From positions 1-50,588 of the forward strand of contig CAOKNI010000006.1 in the NCBI GenBank assembly GCA_948470005.1: a stretch of DNA of 50,588 nt, given 5' to 3'. The stretch is from an uncultured Mycoplasmatota bacterium. GTDB taxonomy: Bacteria > Bacillota_I > Bacilli_A > RF39 > UBA660. Position 1 is the first letter of the stretch; the number at the start of each line of letters is the position of its first letter. The translations under genes were made by a program, and so were the position numbers. Shown in pieces: positions 1 to 7,081 of the stretch. Under the pieces are notes generated by a model. It had not been told where the DNA came from. It ran no database searches and was given only the letters and a program-made list of their open reading frames with translations.

Positions 1-26
1 GTCTAATAAATTAAAAGTTTTTTTAT

Positions 27-54
27 AAACCTGCATTTAGTCTAAAAATTTACG
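27..54 (-). repeat. Dispersed repeat, copy A
   Basis: This 28-bp segment covers the final codons and 3' flank of the CmpB-like gene. It is identical, in reverse complement, to 24902-24929. Weaker similarity extends on both sides, to the window edge and to about position 70. Key shared core: TTTTTAGACTAAATGCAGG (read on the minus strand here). It could be a vestige of a duplicated gene end or a dispersed extragenic element. Confidence 0.8.
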
Positions 55-696
55 TTTTTTGATAATTTTTAAGCCAGGAAACTTTTGACGCATATAAGTA
101 TCCGGATATAATTCATCGATTGCCTTAAAAACAGTCCCTGATTTCGAAATATTATTAGCTCTCTTTGCATATCCTACCGTAGCAAGTACTGTCATAATAA
201 TATTAAAAGCCATAAAAATACTTACTATTATAGTTAATAACTTTTTAATTTTTAAAGGTGTTTTTTCTAATGTCCATTTTACAAACGGATAAATAAAATA
301 TAGACATATAAGAGCAATTACGCCCCAAGCTAAGGAGTAAGGCAGATATATTCTTCCGCCTATATTATAATTAAAATTTGCGTAATCCCAAGTGGATGTA
401 CCAAAAATGTATTCTTGAAAAAGGCTACTTATATATTCAAAAGCACTACCTATTAAAACACCCATACTAAATTGCATTAAAATATTTTTATTTTTAAATT
501 TCACCATCGAAATGATAACGATAATTAAACCAAATCCATATATAGGTTTAAAAGGACCATATAGTAAGCCTTGTTTATTTATGATGGTACCATATTTTAA
601 ATAATGCCAAACCGTTTCTAAAAGAAATCCTAAAAAACTGCCGACTATAAATAGCCAAATAATCTCAATAATCGGAAATTTCTTCTGTTTTTTCAT
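37..696 (-). CDS. Putative ABC-transporter permease, CmpB-like (PF06541 type)
   Basis: 219 residues with about five hydrophobic helices: near residues 9-30, 50-65, 72-90, 120-138 and 152-175. The segment LLETVWHYLKYG followed by NKQGLLYGPFKPIYGFG is typical of the CmpB/YhfC-like 'putative ABC transporter permease' family, whose biochemical role is not established. No ATPase gene is adjacent, so a transport role is inference from the family name only. The gene is divergent from the small membrane gene at 802. Its last codons and the downstream flank are nearly duplicated, in inverted orientation, at 24.9 kb (see the repeat entries). Confidence 0.7.
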   Translation of the reverse strand: MKKQKKFPIIEIIWLFIVGSFLGFLLETVWHYLKYGTIINKQGLLYGPFKPIYGFGLIIVIISMVKFKNKNILMQFSMGVLIGSAFEYISSLFQEYIFGTSTWDYANFNYNIGGRIYLPYSLAWGVIALICLYFIYPFVKWTLEKTPLKIKKLLTIIVSIFMAFNIIMTVLATVGYAKRANNISKSGTVFKAIDELYPDTYMRQKFPGLKIIKKRKFLD

Positions 697-801
697 AAAT
701 AACGCCTCTAATTAATTTTATACATAATTTCAAAATTTATATCTTTTAAATTTTAGTGTAAAATGTTTTTAAGTGTGATAAAATAATATTTGAGGTGTTT
801 T

Positions 802-1098
802 ATGAAAAAGTATTATCAACGTTTAGACAAAGATAAAAAACAAGAAATTAAAAAAATATATGATAAAGAATATGCTAATAGTGAATTTAAATCGCGACTT
901 ACAAGATTACTCATTTATGCAATTGTTGCTTATGTTTTAGCCTTTAGTCTTTTATTATATTCCTTCATATATGATACTGATATGATAAGTAATATTATAA
1001 TGGCTTCTACCCTTTTAGTGCTCGGAACTATATATTTAGGTGGAAGATATATTGCAAAACTTAATGTTTTAAATAAATTAGCCTTAAAAAAGAAATAA
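802..1098 (+). CDS. Small two-helix membrane protein, unknown function
   Basis: About 98 residues from the ATG at 802, preceded by AGGTG at 793-797; an upstream in-frame TTG at 790 overlaps that site and is less likely. A charged N-terminal region (KKYYQRLDKDKKQEIKKIYD) is followed by two hydrophobic helices, near residues 38-57 and 64-83, and a basic tail. It lies just upstream of spoIID on the same strand, with a 50-60 bp gap. I do not recognise a family; membrane location is inferred from hydrophobicity. Confidence 0.6.
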   Translation: MKKYYQRLDKDKKQEIKKIYDKEYANSEFKSRLTRLLIYAIVAYVLAFSLLLYSFIYDTDMISNIIMASTLLVLGTIYLGGRYIAKLNVLNKLALKKK

Positions 1099-1156
1099 GG
1101 TTTTTTAAATGCTTATAAAAAAGAAGTTTTGACTCACACTAATAATGGTGATGTAT

Positions 1157-2503
1157 ATGATCAACAGTTTTGAAATAGAAACTCAAGGAAATGAAGAAGT
1201 TTTGTACTTATTTTTAGATTTTAGTGTCGAATTCGCTAATCTAAATAAAAACAATATTAAAAAGCAAAGTATTACTCAAGAAATAAATGATTATTTAAAA
1301 AAGAAAAAAATAAAATTTAAAGGCACCAAAATTATTTTAATGGTTGGAAGTTTAATGATAGGCACTTGTTTACTTAAAAAGCCTATTTCAAGTGATATTA
1401 GTTCTTATAACTATACGACTAACATTATGACTTTGAAAGAAAATATCAAAATTACTCCAAGTAACGAAGACCAAAATGATATCAAAAAAGAAGATAAAGT
1501 TGTAGTTAAGGAGATTAGTAAAAACTCAACTGATAAAACGAATATTAAAAATAATACCACAAATAAGAAAATGAATACTAATGCAAGCACTAACGAATCG
1601 GTTACTAAGAAGCAAAATACAACTTCAAAAACAACAACTGTTAATGATAATAAAAAACCAACTAATTCTAACAGCACTTCAACTAAAAACACCGAAAAAA
1701 CGGATATTGTTAATAAGGAAATGGTTTCTATAAAAAGAAGTAATGGTGCATATGAGGTAATAGAACTAGAAGAATATTTAATTGGAGTAGTCGCAGCAGA
1801 AATGCCAGCCTCTTTTCATATTGAAGCGCTAAAAGCTCAAGCAATTGCAGCAAGAACTTATGCTCTAAAAGCAATGCAAAATAATGTTATACTTACTGAT
1901 ACAGTGTCAACTCAGGCATATAAAGACAATAATGCACTGAAAAATATGTGGGGCTCTAGCTATCATACCTATTATAATAAAATTAAAAAAGCGGTAGACG
2001 CAACAAAAGGACAAGTTATATATTATAATGGTTCTTTAATTAATGCTTATTACCATTCAACAAGTAATGGTTATACTGAAGATAGTACAGCTGTTTTTGG
2101 CAGCTATCCTTATTTAAAATCCGTCGATAGTAGCGTTGATAAAACTGTTTCTAGCTATCAAAAAAGCGTTTCTTTTACATACTCTGAGATTAGTAATAAA
2201 CTTGGCGTCCCTATTACTTCTCTATCAAATATCGATATTAAAAGAAATAATTCAGGAAGAGTAGATACGATTGGAATTGATAATAATTTATATAGTGGTG
2301 TTAAATTTCGAACTGCTTTAGGACTTAGAAGTACGGATTTTGATATTGTTTTAAATAATGAAAATGTAACCATAACTACTAAAGGCTATGGTCATGGGGT
2401 TGGTATGAGCCAATATGGAGCAAATGGTTATGCTAAAAAAGGCTGGAATTATACTAAAATTCTAAAACATTATTATAGTGGCATTACAATTGAGAAGTAT
2501 TAA
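1157..2503 (+). CDS. spoIID: Stage II sporulation protein D (SpoIID/LytB domain)
   Basis: SpoIID is a membrane-anchored lytic transglycosylase that works with SpoIIM and SpoIIP in peptidoglycan remodelling during engulfment of the forespore. I see a hydrophobic anchor at about residues 56-72, then a long Asn/Thr/Lys-rich linker (about 90-185). The SpoIID domain follows, with YLIGVVAAEMPASF (its Glu corresponds to the catalytic Glu of the family), KAQAIAARTYAL, and the terminal GHGVGMSQYGANG. The linker is longer than in Bacillus. ATGs at 1145, 1151 and 1157 are possible; I favour 1157 because GGTGA lies 5-6 bases upstream. The 3' end overlaps the convergent gpr by 20 bp. Confidence 0.9.
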   Translation: MINSFEIETQGNEEVLYLFLDFSVEFANLNKNNIKKQSITQEINDYLKKKKIKFKGTKIILMVGSLMIGTCLLKKPISSDISSYNYTTNIMTLKENIKITPSNEDQNDIKKEDKVVVKEISKNSTDKTNIKNNTTNKKMNTNASTNESVTKKQNTTSKTTTVNDNKKPTNSNSTSTKNTEKTDIVNKEMVSIKRSNGAYEVIELEEYLIGVVAAEMPASFHIEALKAQAIAARTYALKAMQNNVILTDTVSTQAYKDNNALKNMWGSSYHTYYNKIKKAVDATKGQVIYYNGSLINAYYHSTSNGYTEDSTAVFGSYPYLKSVDSSVDKTVSSYQKSVSFTYSEISNKLGVPITSLSNIDIKRNNSGRVDTIGIDNNLYSGVKFRTALGLRSTDFDIVLNNENVTITTKGYGHGVGMSQYGANGYAKKGWNYTKILKHYYSGITIEKY

Positions 2504-3284
2504 ATATGTCATTAATAGCATTACCTATTAATTTACTTATTTTTCTAACAAATACATCAACTTCTTTACTAGATACTATTAAATCATAACCCTCTTTAAA
2601 AGTTATTTTTCTTTCTTTACTATTTAGTGCATCTCTAATAATACTTGATGCTTCAATAGCCGTTGGTATGCCAATAACTATAACTGGTATTCCTAAAGTA
2701 TTAAAAGATATTTCCTCACCATAATTATTAATCCCGCTTCCTGGGGTTATTCCCCTATCTGTAATTTGAATTAATTTATTTAAATATTTTATGTCATCTG
2801 TAATTAAAGAGTCTATAATAATAATGTAATCTGGTTTTAAGGAGTTTTTAAGAGCTTTAATACTTTTATAGGCGCTATAACCAGTATCTTTAGTTACACC
2901 AGGAATAAAAGTAGCAATGTTTGCTAATTTAGAAGATAAAGTTAAATCTTTAAGGTGTCTAGTTGCTGTAATGTGTGCAAGAGTTTCAATGCCCAATGAA
3001 TCACTTACAATATTTTTATTACCTAATCCAACTGTTAAAACAGCTGAAGTTTTTTTTAATTTATATTTTCTAAGGTATTTTAATAACTCTTTTTGAAAAA
3101 TTTCTTTTAAAACTAAACTCGCTTTATTAGTTTCGATATTATTAAAGATAATATTAGTATAATTATAAGGAGCACTTAAAAAACGTTTAATAGTAATATT
3201 ATTTATTTGAGAGGTTTTAGTATTCTTAAGGCTTTTATTCTGAATTGCTAAATCACATCTAATTATATAATCATAAGAGTTCAT
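2484..3284 (-). CDS. gpr: GPR germination protease (degrades small acid-soluble spore proteins)
   Basis: Gpr cleaves the SASPs that coat spore DNA at germination. Recognised motifs are VLTVGLGNKNIVSDSLG, FIPGVTKDTGYSAYKSIKAL, the DYIIIIDSL strand, RGITPGSGINN and LGIPVIVIGIPT. About 266 residues from the ATG at 3284, shorter than the roughly 370 of Bacillus but typical of the minimal forms. An in-frame TTG at 3329 would lie upstream of the apparent sporulation promoter, so I take 3284. No clear Shine-Dalgarno precedes it. The gene is convergent with, and overlaps, spoIID. Confidence 0.9.
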   Translation of the reverse strand: MNSYDYIIRCDLAIQNKSLKNTKTSQINNITIKRFLSAPYNYTNIIFNNIETNKASLVLKEIFQKELLKYLRKYKLKKTSAVLTVGLGNKNIVSDSLGIETLAHITATRHLKDLTLSSKLANIATFIPGVTKDTGYSAYKSIKALKNSLKPDYIIIIDSLITDDIKYLNKLIQITDRGITPGSGINNYGEEISFNTLGIPVIVIGIPTAIEASSIIRDALNSKERKITFKEGYDLIVSSKEVDVFVRKISKLIGNAINDIFNTSQL

Positions 3285-3298
3285 ATTATCGCCATTTT

Positions 3299-3328
3299 TA
3301 GTATGAGTAATAAAATATAAAAAATACA
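3299..3328 (-). promoter_or_regulatory. Putative sigma-G-type promoter of gpr
   Basis: On the minus strand TGTATT (3323-3328), a 17-bp spacer and CATACTA (3299-3305) match the sigma-G pattern (TGNATA, 17-18 bp, CATACTA). In Bacillus, gpr is transcribed in the forespore by sigma-F and sigma-G. The predicted transcript would start only about 8 bases before the ATG at 3284, an unusually short leader. Sequence match only. Confidence 0.45.
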
Positions 3329-3334
3329 AATTTC

Positions 3335-3925
3335 TTAAATTGTCTCTGTATTTTTTCTGTTCCTTATTATAGGTTTTTCTTCTACATTAAATGCTAAGTC
3401 AAAACTATTGCGTATTTTAGCTAACATAGATATAGTTTCCGGTGTGTCATTTTCTTTAATACGATTTTCAATATCTTCTAGTCTGACCCAAACATATTCC
3501 CGTTTTGGCAGCCCTTCTATAGCTTTTTCACTTAAACTTACTATATTAGCAAAACCACTAGTTATCCTATCTGTTTTAGTAATTAAATAAAAAGGTTCTT
3601 TACTAGTTTCAGACCATAAAAACTTACCATTCGCATCCCAATTCGGAAACGAAGATATATATAACGTATCCGGAGTTCGACTAGCAAAATGATGCTGAAT
3701 ACTTACTAAAAATGCTATAGCTTTTTCATTAAGACAAACTTGTTCCTCGCTAGTTTCAAATGTTTTTTCTAGATAAAAGAAAATGTCTTCTTAATTAGCA
3801 TTTAACCAAATTTCAAAATATGGAAGGCCATTAGGATGGCAAAAAGTATGAATAGAAATACTATCTAAACCCATTCTAAAATCATGATGTCCAATACAAA
3901 TATTGCTATCACCTTTTGATTGCAT
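3335..3925 (-). pseudogene. Unknown gene interrupted by one in-frame TAA
   Basis: A single reading frame runs from the ATG at 3925 to a TAA at 3335-3337 (196 codons), broken only by TAA at codon 45 (3791-3793). Readable parts include SKGDSNICIGHHDFRMGLDS before the stop. After it come FETSEEQVCLNEKAIAFLVS, FPNWDANGKFLWSETSKEP and KREYVWVRLEDIENRIKEND. No frameshift is needed, so one base change would restore a full protein. I do not recognise the family. The start overlaps the end of the next gene (3909), suggesting an old operon. Confidence 0.6.
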
Positions 3926-4295
3926 AATATTTATTCCCTTTTTTCGAAGTTTGTTTATGGTCTTTGCACGTTTTTAACCATTCTAAATCTACGCCAAAAA
4001 TTTCCTTAAATTTGGTCATTATTAACTTTTCTTCCGAGGTATATTTAGGCTTGCTTTTAGCAAGTTCTCTTCTTCTAGATCTTTCCTCTTCGGTATAAAA
4101 AGACCTACCAAGAACACCAAAGTCGACTAATTCATTTGGATATTCTGCCCTTAAATCTAAAATGTTTTTTCTTTCAAGCTCAATATAACTATTTCTAAAA
4201 GCATCCCAATACTCTCTAATTAATTTGAAACGCTCATCTAAATCGCTAGTTCTTTTTATTTTTTCTAATATTACTTTTATTTCTTTAATTGTCAT
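3909..4295 (-). CDS. Hypothetical protein, charged, alpha-helical
   Basis: 128 residues, rich in Glu, Lys and Arg, with no hydrophobic segment; probably cytoplasmic and mostly helical. A readable stretch is TEEERSRRRELAKSKPKYTS near residues 67-87. Its ATG overlaps the stop of the upstream gene as TAATG at 4293-4297, so the two are probably translationally coupled. Its end overlaps the start of the stop-interrupted gene at 3925. The surroundings are mobile-element remnants, so it is probably accessory; function unknown. Confidence 0.5.
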   Translation of the reverse strand: MTIKEIKVILEKIKRTSDLDERFKLIREYWDAFRNSYIELERKNILDLRAEYPNELVDFGVLGRSFYTEEERSRRRELAKSKPKYTSEEKLIMTKFKEIFGVDLEWLKTCKDHKQTSKKGNKYYAIKR

Positions 4296-4579
4296 TATAA
4301 TTCTCCATTTATATTTTTATAAGATTTTAAAAACTTATCTAACTCTTTTTCACTCTTAAAAATCTCTTCAAAAATGTTATATAATGTATCTGTATTATCA
4401 GGCCTTACTATTGAGTAAGTTAGATGATCAGAATTTTCAATTAATTTAAAATTTGTATAATTGAACTTTTTTAATATATTATTTATATCGTTAACTGTTT
4501 CGATTAATCTAAGCTTGTTTTGAACAATGTTTTTAATTTTATTATTATCTTCTTCAATTAGTCTATTTAAATTTTCCAT
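4295..4579 (-). CDS. Hypothetical protein or C-terminal remnant
   Basis: 94 residues: helical N-terminus (RLIEEDNNKIKNIVQNKLRL) then NNILKKFNYTNFKLIENSDH and LTYSIVRPDNTD. The second part faintly resembles the linker before the nucleotide-binding end of large AAA_13-type ATPases; this is tentative. The frame is open upstream into the broken ParB-like gene, in phase with its 3' part. It may therefore be the tail of a deletion-fused pseudogene rather than an independent gene. Coupled by TAATG to the 128-residue gene. Confidence 0.4.
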   Translation of the reverse strand: MENLNRLIEEDNNKIKNIVQNKLRLIETVNDINNILKKFNYTNFKLIENSDHLTYSIVRPDNTDTLYNIFEEIFKSEKELDKFLKSYKNINGEL

Positions 4580-4805
4580 ATAACAATCTGCTTATTCAAC
4601 TCCATTTGATTCAAGCGCTAATTTTCTCCTATGGCCTGATATCATTTCATATTTTTCGTTATTTTTCTTTCTAATAACCAAAGGATTTAATAATCCATTT
4701 TCTCTAATACTGGCTATAAGTTAATTTAATGAATCATCCAACTTTAAATGGATGATTCTCAAAAGAATCTATATTACTTAATTTTATTTTTACTATTTCT
4801 TTCAT
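4580..4805 (-). pseudogene. Broken ParB/Spo0J-like nuclease-domain gene
   Basis: The start (ATG at 4805) reads VKIKLSNIDSFENHPFKV. After a one-base frame change comes LIASIRENGLLNPLVIRKKN, then YEMISGHRRKLALESNGVE. These are the ParB-domain signature stretches, including the GHRR box. Two in-frame TAA codons interrupt it, one before LIASI and one after NGVE, each at a site where family members often carry Glu. ParB-like genes of this type sit in integrative and conjugative elements and plasmids. Clearly non-functional as it stands. Confidence 0.75.
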
Positions 4806-4809
4806 TTAT

Positions 4810-5279
4810 TTACTCTCTTTCTTTCATTTGAATATTTAATTTCCATTCCATATATTCTTCATAAGTTATTTCTCTTTTTGACCTTTTTAGTCTCATTTCA
4901 TTCCATTTTTTCATAAATTTACTTATTAAAAGAGTATTATCATTATAGTAAGTTATAGGTAAATCTATTTGATATTCTGAATATAGTTCTTCTAACTACA
5001 TTAAGATATAAATAATATCGACTGGTTCTTTGAAATCATATTCTTTAATAGAATTTATACTCACATCTAACATATTTGCTATTTCTAAAAGTCTATCCTC
5101 CCTTTAGAAACTCTCTCACCATTTTCATATCTTGCTATTGTTCTTCTTTTCCTTTCACCATTTAAATTTAATTTATCTGCAAGTTCATCTTGAGTTATTT
5201 GTCTAAATTGTCTTACAAAAGCAATTCTAGATCCTTGTGATAAATCTTTTAATCTTGGTTTTAAACACATTAATCGCAT
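4810..5279 (-). pseudogene. Broken XRE-family helix-turn-helix regulator
   Basis: ATG at 5279 follows a near-perfect Shine-Dalgarno (AAGGAGGTG). The first 60 codons read SRIAFVRQFRQITQDELADK and RRTIARYENGERVSK, a clear HTH_3/XRE domain. After a frameshift near 5100 the frame continues as EDRLLEIANMLDVSINSIKE, EPVDIIYILM, then a TAG (probably TGG originally), then LEELYSEYQIDLPITYYND. The tail ends in TAA at 4810, four bases before the ParB remnant. The gene type is common on Firmicutes conjugative elements. Confidence 0.75.
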
Positions 5280-5405
5280 TTTTTCACCTCCTTTTTCTTG
5301 TCGCATATAATTAATTTTTTACACAAAAACTTGCTAATAAAAATCAATAGTTTTTTACAACTTTTTTTAAAATTTGTATTTTCAAATATTTAAACATGCT
5401 AAAGC

Positions 5406-5430
5406 AGACCTATTGCTAGGTCTTTTTTTT
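5406..5430 (+). terminator. Strong intrinsic terminator reading plus strand
   Basis: Perfect 6-bp stem AGACCT/AGGTCT with a 6-base loop, followed by eight T. No plus-strand gene ends here, so it is orphaned; it lies between the XRE remnant and the transposase end. Confidence 0.6.
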
Positions 5431-5451
5431 GACATATTAAGAAATAGAAAT

Positions 5452-6651
5452 TTACCATATTTCCAGTTGTTTATATCTCTTTTTTACTATTCCATAATAC
5501 ATTCTTAAAAATTTGTTTAATCCTGCTATTTTGGCTACTTTCTTTAACTTACCTTCATTTTCTTTTTTATTATATATGACTTTAAATCATTATCTGATCT
5601 ACAACTACTTTTTATAGATTTCATTACTTCATATCCTGTTTTTCTTAAATACTTATTTCCACGCTTTGATATATGCCTATTGGTTGCTTCAAATTGTTCT
5701 TATTAATATGGCGGTGCATTTAATCCAGCATAAGCTATAATGCTTCCTGCATTTTTAAATCTTCTTACATCTCCAATCTCTGCTATTACTCTTGAAGTTA
5801 GTTTTTTTCCACAACCTGGTATTTCATTTATAACTTCATATTCAGGTAACTCTCTTGCAAGTTTGTCCATTTCTGTTATAATTGTAGTAGTTGTTTTAAT
5901 TGTTAAAATTAAAGCATCTGTACAACTAATTGCTGATAGTTGTACGTATTCATTATTAGGACGTGGAGAAATAGTTTTTTGAGCAAGTAAATAAATCTTA
6001 TTAGCTAGAGTTATTCCTGCTCCCTTATGTCCTAATTTTTTTGCTAATTTATCAATCTCTTCAATAAAGTGAGATTGTTTTTTATTTATAACTATTTCTG
6101 GATGATAATATTTTTTGAATATTTCTAATCCTAATATAAAATTATTTTCATCTAATAATTGATAATATCCTGGAAATAATAAATCACATAAGTTAGAGAA
6201 ATTATTTTTCTGTTTAACTTGAACATTTATATTATTTATATATTGCCTTGATAAGAATCTAAGATTATCATAAGTTTCATCATTTTCTCTTACTTTATTT
6301 AACTTATACCAATTATCACAAGCATACTCAGCTAATTTATAAGAATCTTTTTTATCTGTCTTTACTTTTCTTAACCCTCGATCCAAATACTTCTTTATTT
6401 TTAACGCATTTTCTGCAACTACGAAATAGCCTTTATCAAGTAAATATCCTAACACTGGTAAGTGATATGTCCCTGTTTCTTCCATAACAATTTTAAAATC
6501 TTCCTTAGGAATATCTTTTATTTTTTCCTCTAATAGATCCAATCCTTCAATATCGTGTTTTATTTCAAACGGTTCTTACTTCTCCTGCAATACTTAATAT
6601 AGCTACTGTACTTTTTCCCTTTGAAATATCAATTCCAACTCCATACTTCAT
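5452..6651 (-). pseudogene. IS110-family transposase (DEDD/Transposase_20), frameshifted
   Basis: IS110 transposases carry an N-terminal DEDD RuvC-like domain and a C-terminal Transposase_20 domain with a serine nucleophile. Here the start (6651) reads MKYGVGIDISKGKSTVAIL, frameshifts near 6573, and continues as FKIVMEETGTYHLPVLGYLL and KVKTDKKDSYKLAEYA (acidic residues of the DEDD set). Then come EYEVINEIPGCGKKLTSRVI and SIIAYAGLNAPPY. A TAA follows at 5703, after which EQFEATNRHISKRGNKYLRK continues in frame. One more frameshift near 5572 leads to the terminal LNKFLRMYYGIVKKRYKQL. At least three lesions, so inactive. Confidence 0.9.
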
Positions 6652-6667
6652 TTTCTTTTCCTTCCTA

Positions 6668-6857
6668 TTCTTTTTTATTATGATTGGTTCCAACTCCTCA
6701 ACATATCCTCATTTTGGTTCTTTACACGAGAACTATTTCAATCTCAACTTGCTTAAACGAATATATTATGTGAATGTTGGATAACACTTTTTGTGACGAG
6801 AACTTTATCTCTAAAAGACCTACGTTATCCAATCACCTCAATCATAATAAAAAGAAG
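6668..6857 (-). ncRNA. Candidate IS110 bridge RNA (seekRNA) region
   Basis: Directly upstream of the transposase start, where IS110-group elements encode their bridge RNA. An 18/19-bp inverted repeat (6668-6686 with 6839-6856, one T indel) encloses about 150 bases. Inside, 6776-6785 and 6824-6833 form a 10-bp stem (GTTGGATAAC with GTTATCCAAT, one G-U). A 9-base direct repeat ACGAGAACT occurs at 6726-6734 and 6796-6804. Position, size (about 190 nt) and nested stems fit a bridge RNA. This is inference; I matched no covariance model. Confidence 0.45.
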
Positions 6858-6950
6858 TGTAATATTCAATCACATTTCTGTAATTATTTATTACACTTTT
6901 ATAGTACCAAAAGACTAAGATATGCGACACATTAGTCATCTTAGCCTAAT

Positions 6951-7081
6951 TTAAATATAAATATCAACTATAATTGGTTCTTTTAACCTCGTATTTTTAC
7001 ATTCAGGTATTTTATCTGAATATCTCAAAATATCGTCTTTTGTAATGATTATACGGGCTAAAAACAAATCATAATCATATT
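6951..7081 (-). other. Short open frame after ppdK, possible gene fragment
   Basis: An open frame overlaps the end of ppdK in another phase. It reads YDYDLFLARIIITKDDILRY then SDKIPECKNTRLKEPIIVD, ending in TAA at 6951-6953. There is no convincing start or ribosome site. It may be the 3' scrap of a gene lost when the mobile element arrived, or chance. Between it and the transposase (6858-6950) I see only two weak inverted repeats: GTGTAATA/TATTACAC near 6857-6898 and GACTAAGAT/ATCTTAGCC near 6913-6945. Confidence 0.25.

Larger units (their letters stand above)
5452..6857 (-). mobile_element. Decayed IS110-family insertion sequence
   Basis: Comprises a broken IS110-type transposase (5452-6651) and a structured noncoding stretch upstream of it (about 6668-6857). 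IS110 elements lack conventional terminal inverted repeats, so the outer limits are not certain. The element sits in the accessory scar between gpr and ppdK. Confidence 0.65.

Noticed and set aside
1411..1692. Hydrophobic minus-strand ORF inside spoIID
   Set aside because: It is the complement of the Asn/Thr/Lys linker of spoIID; Leu/Val/Phe runs are the expected antisense of that composition.
4580..6651. Stop-codon reassignment (UAA read as Glu) as an explanation for the interrupted genes
   Set aside because: Intact housekeeping genes throughout the window terminate at TAA, and many lesions are frameshifts, so gene decay explains the pattern better.
6858..6945. CRISPR-like or riboswitch structure in the AT-rich repeats near ppdK
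   Set aside because: Only two weak, unrelated inverted repeats with large loops; no periodic repeats and no aptamer motif.
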